Shown: positions 15,216 to 23,193, counted from the first letter of the stretch. The stretch is DNA of 24,515 bases from Bordetella parapertussis (GCA_945878355.1 CAMCTC010000072.1:1-24515), one strand, 5' to 3'. The notes: generated by a model from the letters alone, not told the origin. A program made the numbers and translations.

Positions 15216-16595
15216 TCACTGCAGCGTGAGCTGCCCGCTGCAGCCCAGTACCGTCGCGCCCATGCGCGTCGACAGCGCGGTGCTGGTGCGGCGCTGGTCG
15301 TGGCTCAGGTCACAGCTGAGCAAGCTGTTGCGCGTCGGGGCCCAGCGCGCCCCAAGGCTGAACGAGACGGTGTCGTCACTGCCGCGGACCACGCCCAGTG
15401 TGGCGGTGGTTGTCGCCGCGGTGTTCACCAGCGCCCGGTGCACCTGCGCCAGCGAGGCGCTGAGGGCGATCTTGGCGCTCATGGCTTGGTCGGCGCGCAG
15501 TCGCCAGGTGGTGCGGGTGTTGCTGTAGTCGATCACCCCGGTGCCCAGCGCGCCGAAGTCGGCGGCATAAGCCGACTGGCCAAAGTCGCGCGCGAGATCG
15601 GCGCGCAGCCTCAGCTTGCCCGTCGGCTGCCAATCCCAGCTGAGGTAGCCGGTCGGGCCTGACGAGTTGCGCAGGCTGTCCTGCTCGTACCGGGTCTGGG
15701 TCGCACTCAGGCGGGCGCTGAGCTGGCTGACCTGGCTGGGTTGCCAGTTGGCACTGAGGTCGAGGTCATCGCGGGTAAAGCGGTCTGCTCCCAGCGCGCT
15801 GAACAGAGGGTATTCGCCGCGTGTCTGGCGCAAGGCTGCGCCCATCGTGAGCAAGCCGCTGGGCTTGTAGTTCAGGCCCAGCGACAGGCTGTCCTGGCGG
15901 TACTCGCGGAACGCGTACTCGGGCGCCGAGTAGTCCACGCGCTCATGGGCCCATTGGGCTTCTGCGGTCAGCTTGGTGACCAGCCCCAGCCTTGCCACGG
16001 CATTGACGCGCCGGGTGTCGACGATGTTGCGGCGGGTCTCGACAGAACTGGCGCTGTTGATCGTGTTGAACTGCACTTGGCGCTTGTTGTCGGCGTAGCC
16101 CAGGCTGCCCGACAGCCGCTCGATCGTTGACCAGTCCAAGGCCAGGTTCAGGTTGTGGCTGGGCGTGTCGAGCTGGCTGTTGTGCCGGTAGCGGTTGTTG
16201 GCGAGGTTGATGCTGCCGTAGACACGTTGGCGGCCGATTGGCTGGTCGATGCCGCCGACCAGTGCGGTGGTGGAGACCAGGTCGGACTTGCTGATGCCAG
16301 CAGGCAGTGTCTGTTCGGCGCCGGCCACATTTCTGCCGATGCGAAACAGGTTGGACTGCTGGGTCAGCGATTGCGATGCGCCGAGGTACCAAGGGTTGGG
16401 CTCATCGGCCTGCACCGTGCCTGGGGCCGCACCCGCCAGGCAAACCAGACAAGTGGCGCCGGCCCAAGCCGCCTGCCGACCTCGGGTTGGTTCGGCGTGC
16501 GGCGATAGGCCAAGGCGCGGGAGGCTGCGAAGGTGACGGGTCATGGTTTTTCTGTTGTTTGTTGTGGCGGCGTCGATCGGCGAGGGCTTGGCCAT
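15216..16595 (-). CDS. Outer-membrane beta-barrel exopolysaccharide protein (EpsL-like)
   Basis: 459 residues. After a long basic N-terminus, residues about 42-63 form a hydrophobic signal core ending VQA before DEPNPWYLG, so it is exported. The mature part consists almost entirely of alternating amphipathic strands with many Asn, Ser, Tyr and Arg, ending SGQLTLQ. This is an outer-membrane barrel pattern, with perhaps 16-20 strands. It resembles the EpsL-type barrels that accompany exosortase/PEP-CTERM-associated polysaccharide clusters, a resemblance inferred from pattern and context. The ATG at 16595 overlaps the stop of the sugar-transferase gene (TGATG) and has AAGG seven bases upstream. 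A start at 16544 would give a more ordinary signal peptide. It is likely an export channel or anchor for the polymer. Confidence 0.75.
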   Translation of the reverse strand: MAKPSPIDAATTNNRKTMTRHLRSLPRLGLSPHAEPTRGRQAAWAGATCLVCLAGAAPGTVQADEPNPWYLGASQSLTQQSNLFRIGRNVAGAEQTLPAGISKSDLVSTTALVGGIDQPIGRQRVYGSINLANNRYRHNSQLDTPSHNLNLALDWSTIERLSGSLGYADNKRQVQFNTINSASSVETRRNIVDTRRVNAVARLGLVTKLTAEAQWAHERVDYSAPEYAFREYRQDSLSLGLNYKPSGLLTMGAALRQTRGEYPLFSALGADRFTRDDLDLSANWQPSQVSQLSARLSATQTRYEQDSLRNSSGPTGYLSWDWQPTGKLRLRADLARDFGQSAYAADFGALGTGVIDYSNTRTTWRLRADQAMSAKIALSASLAQVHRALVNTAATTTATLGVVRGSDDTVSFSLGARWAPTRNSLLSCDLSHDQRRTSTALSTRMGATVLGCSGQLTLQ

Positions 16596-17986
16596 CAATA
16601 CGCCTTGATGTCGTAGAACGCCGCCTTGATGGTGCGCAGGATGATCACCAGGTCCAGCCCAAGCGACCAGTTGCGCAAGTACTCGAGGTCGTACTCCACC
16701 CGCGCCTGCATTTTTCCGATGGTGTCGGTCTCGCCGCGGTGGCCGTTGACCTGGGCCCAGCCGGTGATGCCGGGCTTGACCTTGTGGCGCACCATGTAGG
16801 CCTTGATCAGTTGGCGGTACATCTCGTTGTGGGCCACTGCGTGTGGCCGAGGTCCGACGATGCTCATGCTGCCTTGCAGCACGTTGATGAACTGCGGCAG
16901 CTCATCGAGCGAGGTTTTCCGGATGAAGGCGCCGAATCGCGTGACGCGGGCATCGCCACGGGTGGCTTGCTTGATCTCGGCGCCGTCGTCCAGCGCCGTC
17001 ATCGACCGAAACTTGTAGACCACGATTTCACCGCCATCGAGTCCGTTGCGCCTTTGCTTGAAAATCACCGGCCCTGGTGAACTGAGCTTGACACCGAGGG
17101 CCACCGCCAGCATCACAGGCGAGATCAGCAACAGGATCAGGCTGGCCAGCACCAGATCGCTGATGCGTTTGACCAGCAGGTGGGTGCCGGTGAACGGCGT
17201 CTCGCAGATGCCCACCACCGGCACGCCGTTGAAGTCTTGCAATCGACCCTGGATGATGCTGATGCCGAACACATCGGGTACGAAGTAGATCGACGCGGTC
17301 GTGCGCTGAAGACTCTCCAGCAACGAGATGATGCGAGGCTGAGAACCCAGCGGCAAGGTGATGAAGACTTCCTTGATGCCGTTCTGCCGTATGAACGACG
17401 CTGCAGCGTGCAGATCGCCGAGTTGCCTGCTGGCGCTGCCGGCTTCGGTTCGCGCTCCGTGGCGGTCGTCGAAGTAGCCGGCGAAATCCAGCCCCATCCC
17501 GGGTCGGGCCAGCATGCTGTTGGCTACTTTGGCGCCCAGTGCGCCTGCGCCGATCACCACCGCGCTGCGGCGGTAACTGCTGCGCTCGCTGGCGCGATGA
17601 ACGATGACATGGCCCAAGCGCACCGCCAGCAGTTGCAATACCGGCGTGACGAGCACCCAGTAGGTCATCACCTCACGATCGAACAGGCTGAAGCTTCGGG
17701 TGCCGTAGCCAAAGCCCGCGAGGATCGCCAGCAGCGTGAACCAGGACCCCAGGATGCCCACTGCAGCCGAGCTGAGCCGGTCGTGGAAGCGGTTGACCCC
17801 AGGCCAGGTCAGTGCGACGACCAAAAAGCAAAGTGTCAGGTCGGCGCGACCGATCGGCTCGTCTTGCCAATGCATCGCGACCAAGTACACCAGCACGGTG
17901 ATGGCTGGCTCGAGCAAGGTGGCGATCAGCGACGTGACTGATGGCGGCGCGCTGCTGAAATTGCGTTTGCTTCTGGTCTCGAACAT
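16595..17986 (-). CDS. Undecaprenyl-phosphate sugar-1-phosphate transferase (WcaJ/EpsB type)
   Basis: 463 residues. It begins polysaccharide repeat-unit synthesis by moving a sugar-1-phosphate, probably glucose, from its UDP form to undecaprenyl phosphate at the inner membrane. Four N-terminal helices (about 19-38, 48-64, 72-95, 107-129) are followed by a Rossmann-like CoA-binding-3 domain (140-240; VVIGAGALGAKVA at 143-155). A re-entrant hydrophobic helix (275-299) leads into the bacterial sugar transferase domain (300-463). Catalytic motifs are SSPGPVIFKQRR, KFRSM, the Asp-Glu pair D361-E362 in SLDELPQ, SIVGPRPH and KPGITGWAQVNG. The start at 17986 matches family length, although no ribosome site is seen and the frame extends 45 codons upstream. 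It is the first gene of the polysaccharide operon. Confidence 0.93.
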   Translation of the reverse strand: MFETRSKRNFSSAPPSVTSLIATLLEPAITVLVYLVAMHWQDEPIGRADLTLCFLVVALTWPGVNRFHDRLSSAAVGILGSWFTLLAILAGFGYGTRSFSLFDREVMTYWVLVTPVLQLLAVRLGHVIVHRASERSSYRRSAVVIGAGALGAKVANSMLARPGMGLDFAGYFDDRHGARTEAGSASRQLGDLHAAASFIRQNGIKEVFITLPLGSQPRIISLLESLQRTTASIYFVPDVFGISIIQGRLQDFNGVPVVGICETPFTGTHLLVKRISDLVLASLILLLISPVMLAVALGVKLSSPGPVIFKQRRNGLDGGEIVVYKFRSMTALDDGAEIKQATRGDARVTRFGAFIRKTSLDELPQFINVLQGSMSIVGPRPHAVAHNEMYRQLIKAYMVRHKVKPGITGWAQVNGHRGETDTIGKMQARVEYDLEYLRNWSLGLDLVIILRTIKAAFYDIKAY

Positions 17987-18185
17987 CAGGGTGGTTGGAT
18001 CAAGCTCGGGCCCTTGTGCGCCTCTTGTTTCATGAAAATTCTGACCGTTGCGAGGCTGCACCGGTCCGTGTTCGACCAATTGCCAGTGCCGCGCGTCCAG
18101 TCGAAATTTATTCTCGGGCAATTTGTCGCCTCGTCCTGGCAGCGCCGGGTACTGGCGCGCTGGCGCCTGCCTACAATCTCACTCA
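17987..18185. other. Divergent promoter region between the polysaccharide operon and ubiJ
   Basis: 199 bases shared by two divergent genes, more AT-rich than its surroundings near 18035-18125. On the plus strand a TACAAT hexamer sits just before ubiJ. On the minus strand I could not identify a convincing -35/-10 pair for the polysaccharide operon. A different sigma factor or a regulated promoter is possible. No clear operator palindrome was seen. Confidence 0.4.
18172..18177 (+). promoter_or_regulatory. Candidate -10 box (TACAAT) for ubiJ
   Basis: TACAAT lies eight bases before the ubiJ ATG at 18186, in otherwise GC-rich sequence. No good -35 is visible at 16-18 bases. If used, transcription would begin within a few bases of the start codon, giving a leaderless or nearly leaderless mRNA. 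This agrees with the absence of a Shine-Dalgarno. Confidence 0.4.
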
Positions 18186-18704
18186 ATGCTGCAAAACTTC
18201 AACGCCTTGCTGGCGCCCGCGCTGATGGACCGTTTGGTGCTGGTGGTCAACCATGTGCTGGCGTCCGAGCCCCAGGCGATGGCGCGCCTGGCGCCGCACA
18301 GCGGCAAGCTGTTGCAGTTGGTGTTGCCGAACTGGCCGCGGCTGTTGCCGGCACCGCCGCCGCTGGCATTCACGGTGACACCGGCCGGTCTGGTCGCTTG
18401 GTGCCCCGAGCCCGGCGTGGCCGATCTGCAGGTCAGCCTGGATCTGGGCAATCCCCTGGCATTGGGTCAGTGCCTGATGAGCGGCGAGATGCCGCCTGTG
18501 GTGATCGACGGCGACGCCCAACTGGCCGCTGATGTCGATTGGTTGATCAAGAACCTGCGCTGGGATGTGGCCGACGACCTGGATCGGCTTTTCGGCGCCT
18601 CGGTGGCGCGGGAGTTGCAACGACTGGGCTCGGCGCTGGCCGCTGGCTTGCGCGCTGCGGTGCAGGGTGTCTCGGCAGCCGCTGGGCGAGCCCGCGGCCG
18701 CTGA
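18186..18704 (+). CDS. ubiJ: Ubiquinone biosynthesis accessory factor UbiJ (SCP2 domain)
   Basis: 172 residues. UbiJ is a soluble, lipid-binding scaffold needed for aerobic ubiquinone synthesis. It binds ring intermediates through an SCP2-type sterol-carrier fold. Residues about 15-115 fit that fold: a first helix (MDRLVLVVNHVLA), beta strands including PLAFTVTPAGLVAWCP, and the VSLDLGNPLAL segment. A helical C-terminus follows (about 120-172), as in other UbiJ proteins. Assignment rests partly on position: ubiB starts only 15 bases downstream, a pairing common in proteobacteria. ubiE, normally nearby, is not here; the polysaccharide operon lies upstream instead. An in-frame extension to 18048 lacks support. 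Confidence 0.85.
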   Translation: MLQNFNALLAPALMDRLVLVVNHVLASEPQAMARLAPHSGKLLQLVLPNWPRLLPAPPPLAFTVTPAGLVAWCPEPGVADLQVSLDLGNPLALGQCLMSGEMPPVVIDGDAQLAADVDWLIKNLRWDVADDLDRLFGASVARELQRLGSALAAGLRAAVQGVSAAAGRARGR

Positions 18705-18719
18705 GAACCCAGGGCCGCG

Positions 18720-20270
18720 ATGGGTCACTTCTTTCGGCTGATCTTCATCGGCCTGACGATCCTGCGCTTCGGCTTGGACGAGGTCGCTTTGTCGGGCTTC
18801 CGTCAGGTTTGGGTCAGGGCATTGGTGCGGGTTGCAACGATCGGCCGCAGGTCCAGCCTGGACGCGCCGCGCGGGGCGCGGCTGCGCATGGCGCTGGAGC
18901 GTTTGGGCCCGATCTTTGTCAAGTTCGGTCAGGTGCTGAGCACCCGTCGCGACCTGCTGCCGCTCGACGTGGCCGACGAACTCGCCCATCTCCAGGACCG
19001 GGTGCCACCGTTTCCTGGCGACCAAGCGCTCGGGATGGTCGAAAAAGCCTTCGGTCGGCGAATCGACGAAGTCTTCGACTTGTTCGACCGCGTGCCGGTG
19101 GCCAGCGCGTCGATCGCGCAGGTTCACTTCGCCACCCTCAAGAGCGGCCGCGAGGTCGCGGTCAAGGTCCTGCGCCCCGGCATGCTCGAGGTGATCGAGC
19201 ACGACCTGATGCTGCTGCACCAGTTGGCGCGGCTGGTCGAGTGGGTCTGGGCCGACGGCAAGCGCCTCAAACCCCGCGAGGTCGTTGCCGAGTTCGATGT
19301 TTACCTGCACGACGAGCTCGACCTGGTGCGCGAAGCCGCCAACGCAGCCCAGCTGCGGCGCAACATGCAGGGCCTGGACCTGGTGATGGTTCCCGAGATG
19401 GTTTGGGATTTCTGCACATCCACCGTGCTGGTGATGGAGCGCATGCACGGTGTGCCGATCAGCCAAGTCGCCCGCTTGCGCGAAGCCGGTGTCGACATCC
19501 CGAAGCTCGCGCGTGATGGTGTGACGATCTTCTTCACCCAGGTCTTTCGCGACGGCTTCTTCCATGCCGACATGCACCCCGGCAACATCATGGTCAGCCT
19601 GGCGCCACGCAGCTTCGGGCGCTATATCGCGCTCGATTTCGGCATCGTCGGCACCTTGACCGACTGGGACAAGGAATACCTGGCGCAGAACTTCCTGGCC
19701 TTTTTCCGCCGCGACTACAAGCGCGTGGCCGAGCTCCATGTCGAGAGCGGCTGGGTGCCGCCCAACACCCGTGTCGATGCGCTCGAGAGCGCGATCCGCG
19801 CCGTCTGCGAACCGCACTTCGACCGCCCGCTCAAGGACATCTCGCTCGGTCAGGTGCTGATGCGCCTGTTCCAGACCTCGCGCCGTTTCAACGTCGAGAT
19901 CCAGCCGCAACTCGTGCTGCTGCAAAAGACCTTGCTCAACATCGAGGGCCTGGGCCGTCAGCTCGACCCAGAGTTGGACTTGTGGGCCACTGCCAAGCCT
20001 TTCCTGGAATCGTGGATGCATCGCCAGGTCGGCTGGACCGGCTTGGTCGAGCGGTTCAAGAACGAGGCGCCGCGCTACGCCCAGTTGCTGCCCGAACTGC
20101 CGCGTCTGGTGCACCAGGCTTTGCTGCGCGGCAAAGCCAGTGATCCGGCCACGCTGGCCTTGCTGGTCGAGCAGCGCCGCACCAATCGCTTGCTGCAGGC
20201 CTTGCTGTACGCGGCGGTGGGTTTTGTCGGCGGCGTGCTCGCGACCCAGATCCTGCTGCATTGGCGCTGA
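18720..20270 (+). CDS. ubiB: UbiB-family atypical kinase/ATPase for ubiquinone biosynthesis
   Basis: 516 residues, close to the usual UbiB length. It is an ABC1/ADCK-type protein-kinase-like ATPase, membrane-bound, that supports ubiquinone biosynthesis, possibly by helping extract lipid intermediates. Diagnostic features are the family-specific KxGQ motif (KFGQ, 68-71), the alanine-rich nucleotide loop ASASIAQVH (128-136), the invariant lysine K149 in [13 protein letters not shown] (282-289) and the metal-binding DFG (306-308, ALDFGIVG). The C-terminus has a hydrophobic anchor at about 491-513 ([18 protein letters not shown]), which may be one long or two short helices. The ATG at 18720 follows ubiJ by 15 bases, so the genes are cotranscribed. 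Confidence 0.96.
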   Translation: MGHFFRLIFIGLTILRFGLDEVALSGFRQVWVRALVRVATIGRRSSLDAPRGARLRMALERLGPIFVKFGQVLSTRRDLLPLDVADELAHLQDRVPPFPGDQALGMVEKAFGRRIDEVFDLFDRVPVASASIAQVHFATLKSGREVAVKVLRPGMLEVIEHDLMLLHQLARLVEWVWADGKRLKPREVVAEFDVYLHDELDLVREAANAAQLRRNMQGLDLVMVPEMVWDFCTSTVLVMERMHGVPISQVARLREAGVDIPKLARDGVTIFFTQVFRDGFFHADMHPGNIMVSLAPRSFGRYIALDFGIVGTLTDWDKEYLAQNFLAFFRRDYKRVAELHVESGWVPPNTRVDALESAIRAVCEPHFDRPLKDISLGQVLMRLFQTSRRFNVEIQPQLVLLQKTLLNIEGLGRQLDPELDLWATAKPFLESWMHRQVGWTGLVERFKNEAPRYAQLLPELPRLVHQALLRGKASDPATLALLVEQRRTNRLLQALLYAAVGFVGGVLATQILLHWR

Positions 20271-20288
20271 GCTCGCCCGGCGACGGCT

Positions 20289-20294
20289 GATAAT
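20289..20294 (+). promoter_or_regulatory. Candidate -10 box (GATAAT) upstream of the symporter gene
   Basis: GATAAT in the 83-base GC-rich gap between ubiB and the symporter gene, 60 bases before the latter's ATG. No good -35 stands at normal spacing, so this is only a candidate separate promoter. Confidence 0.3.
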
Positions 20295-20299
20295 GCCGC

Positions 20300-20319
20300 C
20301 GGCCGCGCTGCTGCGGCCG
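20300..20319 (+). terminator. Hairpin between ubiB and the symporter gene
   Basis: CGGCCGC pairs with GCGGCCG around a six-base loop (GCTGCT). A short TTTT occurs 13 bases later, too far for a classical terminator. It could end the ubiJB transcript weakly, or form a 5' leader hairpin if transcription starts at the upstream GATAAT. Confidence 0.35.
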
Positions 20320-20353
20320 CCAGCCCTCAAGCTTTTCGCGGAGCCTCGCCACC

Positions 20354-21802
20354 ATGCTGCTGACCCTGGTTCTCCTGTATTTGCTGGTCACCATCGCGAT
20401 CGGCCTGTGGGCTGCCAAGCGGGTCAAGACCACCGCCGATTTCGCGATCGCCGGCCGCCACCTGCCGCTGGTGATGATCGTCACCACCACCTTCGCCACC
20501 TGGTTCGGCTCCGAGACCGTGCTGGGCATACCGGCCAAGTTCGTCCAGGGCGGCCTGAACGGTGTGGTCGAAGACCCGTTCGGCGCCGGCACCTGTCTGA
20601 TCTTGGTCGGGCTGTTTTTCGCCAGCAAGCTCTACAAGATGACGCTGCTGACGATCAGCGACTACTACCGCGAGCGCTACGGCCGGGCGGTCGAGGTGGT
20701 GTGTTCGCTGATCATCATCCTGAGCTACCTTGGCTGGGTTTCGGCCCAGGTCACCGCGCTTGGCCTGGTGTTCAACCTGCTGTCTGACGGCGCGATTTCG
20801 GTGTCGATGGGCATGGTGCTGGGCACGGCGTCTATCCTGGCGTACACCTTGTTCGGCGGCATGTGGTCGGTGGCGGTGACCGATTTCATCCAGATGATCA
20901 TCCTGGTGGTCGGCCTGAGCGTCATCGCCGTGTTCGCAAGCGACCTGGCCGGCGGCAGCGACAAGGTGCTGGCCTTGGCGGCGTCCAAAGACCTGTTCAA
21001 GTTCCTGCCCGAGCCCAGCTTCAAGCAGATCGCGTTCTTCATCGCAGCGGCGATGACGATGATGCTGGGTTCGATCCCGCAGCAGGATGTGTTCCAGCGC
21101 GTGATGTCGGCCAAGAACGTCGGTGCCGCGACCAAGGGGCCGGTGATCGGCGGCGTTTGCTACATCTTGTTCGCTTTCGTGCCGATGTTTCTGGTCGTCA
21201 GTGCGCTGATCATCATGCCCGAGACCGCTGCCGCGCTGATCCAGGACGATCCGCAGAAGGTGATCCCGACGCTGGTGATGACCAAGATGCCGTTCGCGAT
21301 GCAGGTGATCTTCTTTGGCGCGCTGCTGTCGGCGCTCAAGAGCACGGCATCGGCCACGCTGCTGGCACCGTCGGTGACTTTCGTCGAGAACATCTGGCGC
21401 CAGTTCTTCCCGCGGGTCAGCGACCGGCAGGAGTTGATGACGATGCGCATCGCGGTGTTGTTGTTCTCGGCCTGTGTCTGCGCTTACGCGATCGCATCGC
21501 AGGGAACGCCGATCTACGACATGGTCTCGGGCGCTTACCAGATCACCTTGGTCGGCGCTTTCGTGCCACTGCTGGCCGGGCTGTACTGGTCGCGCGCCAC
21601 CACCCAGGGGGCGGTGTTCTCGATCGTGCTGGGCGTGTTGACCTGGCTCTTGTTCATGCTCACGCCCGCTGGCGAAGCTTTTCCGGCCCAGTTGGCTGGC
21701 TTCTTGATGGCCGCGCTGGGCATGGTGCTGGGCTCGCTCGGGCCGCAGTCGCTGAAGAACCACCAGGGCTCGCACCACCGGATGGCGGGTTTGAAGACCT
21801 GA
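20354..21802 (+). CDS. Sodium:solute symporter family (SSS) transporter
   Basis: 482 residues, nearly all hydrophobic helices; about 12-13 membrane segments can be counted. The N-terminal half has the SSS-family layout: a first helix MLLTLVLLYLLVTIAIGLW, then the conserved loop DFAIAGRHLPL and the TWFGSETVLGIPAKFVQGG stretch. These are the core of the LeuT-like transport fold that moves a small solute with Na+. The segment MLGSIPQQDVFQRVMSAKN is also characteristic. Substrate is not predictable; relatives carry proline, pantothenate, sugars or carboxylates. The ATG follows GGAG at ten bases. It lies between ubiB and the FmdB gene, where I would normally expect direct linkage, so it may be a lineage-specific insertion. 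Confidence 0.9.
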   Translation: MLLTLVLLYLLVTIAIGLWAAKRVKTTADFAIAGRHLPLVMIVTTTFATWFGSETVLGIPAKFVQGGLNGVVEDPFGAGTCLILVGLFFASKLYKMTLLTISDYYRERYGRAVEVVCSLIIILSYLGWVSAQVTALGLVFNLLSDGAISVSMGMVLGTASILAYTLFGGMWSVAVTDFIQMIILVVGLSVIAVFASDLAGGSDKVLALAASKDLFKFLPEPSFKQIAFFIAAAMTMMLGSIPQQDVFQRVMSAKNVGAATKGPVIGGVCYILFAFVPMFLVVSALIIMPETAAALIQDDPQKVIPTLVMTKMPFAMQVIFFGALLSALKSTASATLLAPSVTFVENIWRQFFPRVSDRQELMTMRIAVLLFSACVCAYAIASQGTPIYDMVSGAYQITLVGAFVPLLAGLYWSRATTQGAVFSIVLGVLTWLLFMLTPAGEAFPAQLAGFLMAALGMVLGSLGPQSLKNHQGSHHRMAGLKT

Positions 21803-21818
21803 GGGCTCGGTGGCCCTC
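21801..21818 (+). terminator. Hairpin overlapping the symporter stop codon
   Basis: GAGGGC pairs with GCCCTC around six bases and begins within the stop codon region. It is followed by TCAAGC, not a T-run. Together with the second hairpin at 21860-21877 it probably marks the end of the symporter transcript. Confidence 0.4.
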
Positions 21819-21842
21819 TCAAGCAAATGTGGCTTGGCGGCT

Positions 21843-21894
21843 TGATCCCCACGGGGGGCGGCCGGCTTCGGCCGGCCTTGGGGCGCTCAAGGCC
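21843..21894. repeat. GC-rich palindromic element with UUCG hairpin
   Basis: GGCCGGC-TTCG-GCCGGCC (21860-21877) is a perfect 7-bp stem closed by C-UUCG-G, an exceptionally stable RNA tetraloop. An alternative stem, GGCCTT (21874-21879) with AAGGCC (21889-21894), would compete with it. The element shares TGATCCC and GGGGGCGGCCG with the minus-strand reading of the repeat at 12651-12723, so it may be a shortened relative. It is also a candidate terminator for the symporter gene. Confidence 0.5.
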
Positions 21895-21945
21895 ATCGAG
21901 CCGCTTCGCCTTGGCCAGCCGCGCAGCGCTGCCGGCCCACGCAGC

Positions 21946-21951
21946 TATAAT
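21946..21951 (+). promoter_or_regulatory. Candidate -10 box (TATAAT) for the FmdB-DUF502 genes
   Basis: A consensus TATAAT stands in GC-rich intergenic sequence, 27 bases before the FmdB-type ATG, with AAGGG as ribosome site in between. No consensus -35 is found at 16-18 bases. This is the best promoter-like hexamer in the window. Confidence 0.5.
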
Positions 21952-21978
21952 TTTAGGTTTTGCGTCAAGGGTTTAGCC

Positions 21979-22359
21979 ATGCCGATCTACGCTTACCGCT
22001 GCACCGATTGCGGCCATGCGAAAGACGTTTTGCAGAAGATGTCCGATCCGCTGCTGCACACTTGCCCGGCTTGCGGCGCTGAGGCCTTCACCAAGCAGGT
22101 CACGGCCGCCGGTTTCCAGCTCAAGGGTTCGGGCTGGTACGCGACGGACTTCAAGGGTTCTGGCGCAGCACCGGCGACCAGTGTGGCGGCCAAGGACCAG
22201 GGCAAGGGCAAGTCGACCGATCAAGATGGTCAGTCGTCCAGCGCCGACAAGCCAGCGTCTGTGGACAGCAAGCCTTCGGATGCCACGTCCAGCAGCGCAG
22301 CTGCGCCTAGCGCGCCGGCCGCGCCCAGCAGCAGCGCGGCCGCACCGACCGGCAGCTGA
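21979..22359 (+). CDS. FmdB-family zinc-ribbon protein
   Basis: 126 residues. The N-terminal 40 or so are the small FmdB/CxxC regulatory domain: MPIYAYRCTDCG, then two CxxC pairs (C8/C11 and C29/C32) able to bind one zinc. The segment TKQVTAAGFQLKGSGWYATDF (split around residues 38-58) is the conserved end of the domain. The remaining 65 or so residues are low-complexity Ser/Ala/Pro/Lys/Asp, longer than a minimal FmdB protein. FmdB was named for a putative regulator of formamidase genes, but these small proteins are widespread and their function is unclear. A good ribosome site (AAGGG, eight bases) fixes the start. The DUF502 gene follows 48 bases later. Confidence 0.88.
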   Translation: MPIYAYRCTDCGHAKDVLQKMSDPLLHTCPACGAEAFTKQVTAAGFQLKGSGWYATDFKGSGAAPATSVAAKDQGKGKSTDQDGQSSSADKPASVDSKPSDATSSSAAAPSAPAAPSSSAAAPTGS

Positions 22360-22407
22360 GGTGATGCCCATGACTGGAACGTTTCGACTGACAACAGAGT
22401 GCGCCGC

Positions 22408-23055
22408 GTGAGAAAGTACATCATTGCCGGGCTGCTGGTCTGGCTCCCATTGGCCATCACCATCTGGGTGCTGCTGTGGCTGCTGGGCTTGATGGACGGC
22501 ATGTTCTCCTGGCTGTTGATGCTGAGCCAGGCGGTGCTGCCGGTGGGCGCCGATGCGTTCATCGAGTCCTTGCGCCATGTGCCCGGCCTGAGCGTGCTGG
22601 TGATGGTCGCGATGATGCTGATCACCGGCATGTTCGTGACCAATATTTTCGGCCAATGGTGGGTGCGGCAATGGGACAGGGCGATGTCTCGGATCCCGAT
22701 CGTCAACGCGATCTACAGCTCGGTCAAACAGGTGTCGGACACTTTGTTTTCGAGCAATGGCAATGCCTTTCGTGAGGCCGTGCTGGTGCAGTATCCGCAT
22801 GCGGGTTCGTGGACGATCGCTTTCGTCACCGGCAAGCCTGGCGGCGAGGTGCAGGCCCATCTGGACGGCGAGCATGTCAGCCTTTACGTGCCGACCACGC
22901 CCAACCCGACCTCGGGCTTTTTCCTGATCATGCCGCGCAGCCAGGTGCGGCCACTGCAGATGAGCGTCGACCAGGCGCTCAAGTACATCATTTCGATGGG
23001 CGTGGTGGTGCCGCCGCCGCCGGCACCGCCGCCGGTGCTGGCCGGCCGAAATTGA
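22408..23055 (+). CDS. DUF502 family inner-membrane protein
   Basis: 215 residues from a GTG start. Two N-terminal membrane helices (about 5-29 and 60-82) are followed by a soluble domain with DUF502 hallmarks: RIPIVNAIYSSVKQ (95-108), FREAVLVQYP (121-130) and VPTTPNPTSGFFLIMP (161-176). It ends in a proline-rich tail. The molecular function of DUF502 proteins is unknown. The GTG at 22408 is preferred because the family starts with a KYxIAGLLVWLP-like sequence right after it; a GTG three codons earlier is also possible. GAG eight bases upstream is a weak ribosome site. A short ORF ends exactly on this start (GTGA), so coupling is possible. Position between an FmdB-type gene and aspS is, from memory, conserved in betaproteobacteria. 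Confidence 0.9.
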   Translation: MRKYIIAGLLVWLPLAITIWVLLWLLGLMDGMFSWLLMLSQAVLPVGADAFIESLRHVPGLSVLVMVAMMLITGMFVTNIFGQWWVRQWDRAMSRIPIVNAIYSSVKQVSDTLFSSNGNAFREAVLVQYPHAGSWTIAFVTGKPGGEVQAHLDGEHVSLYVPTTPNPTSGFFLIMPRSQVRPLQMSVDQALKYIISMGVVVPPPPAPPPVLAGRN

Positions 23056-23139
23056 CCGGGCCGGGCGCGTCTAGCGATGCGCCTGGTCCTGAGGGCCTGT
23101 AGCCCCACCCCAGCCAACCCGAAGATCCTTCAATCCGGT

Positions 23140-23154
23140 GCGCGCTCAGCGCGC
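23140..23154 (+). other. Leader hairpin upstream of aspS
   Basis: GCGCGC-TCA-GCGCGC is a perfect inverted repeat, flanked by CCGG and CCGG that could extend it imperfectly, ending 39 bases before the aspS ATG. It may be a terminator for the DUF502 gene or a leader structure of aspS. No T-box or other known element is recognisable in the 138-base gap. Confidence 0.35.
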
Positions 23155-23193
23155 GGCGCCGGTCCCGAACAAGACAAGCATCGGAGTCCTGTC

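Noticed and set aside
18183..20330. A 715-codon open frame on the minus strand opposite ubiJ and ubiB
   Set aside because: It is a high-GC shadow: the plus-strand frame encodes clear UbiJ and UbiB motifs, and the opposite product is Gln/His/Arg-rich with no recognisable domain.
20327..21826. A 499-codon minus-strand frame opposite the symporter gene
   Set aside because: Its His/Gln/Asp-rich product mirrors hydrophobic codons of the true transporter; no ribosome site or domain.
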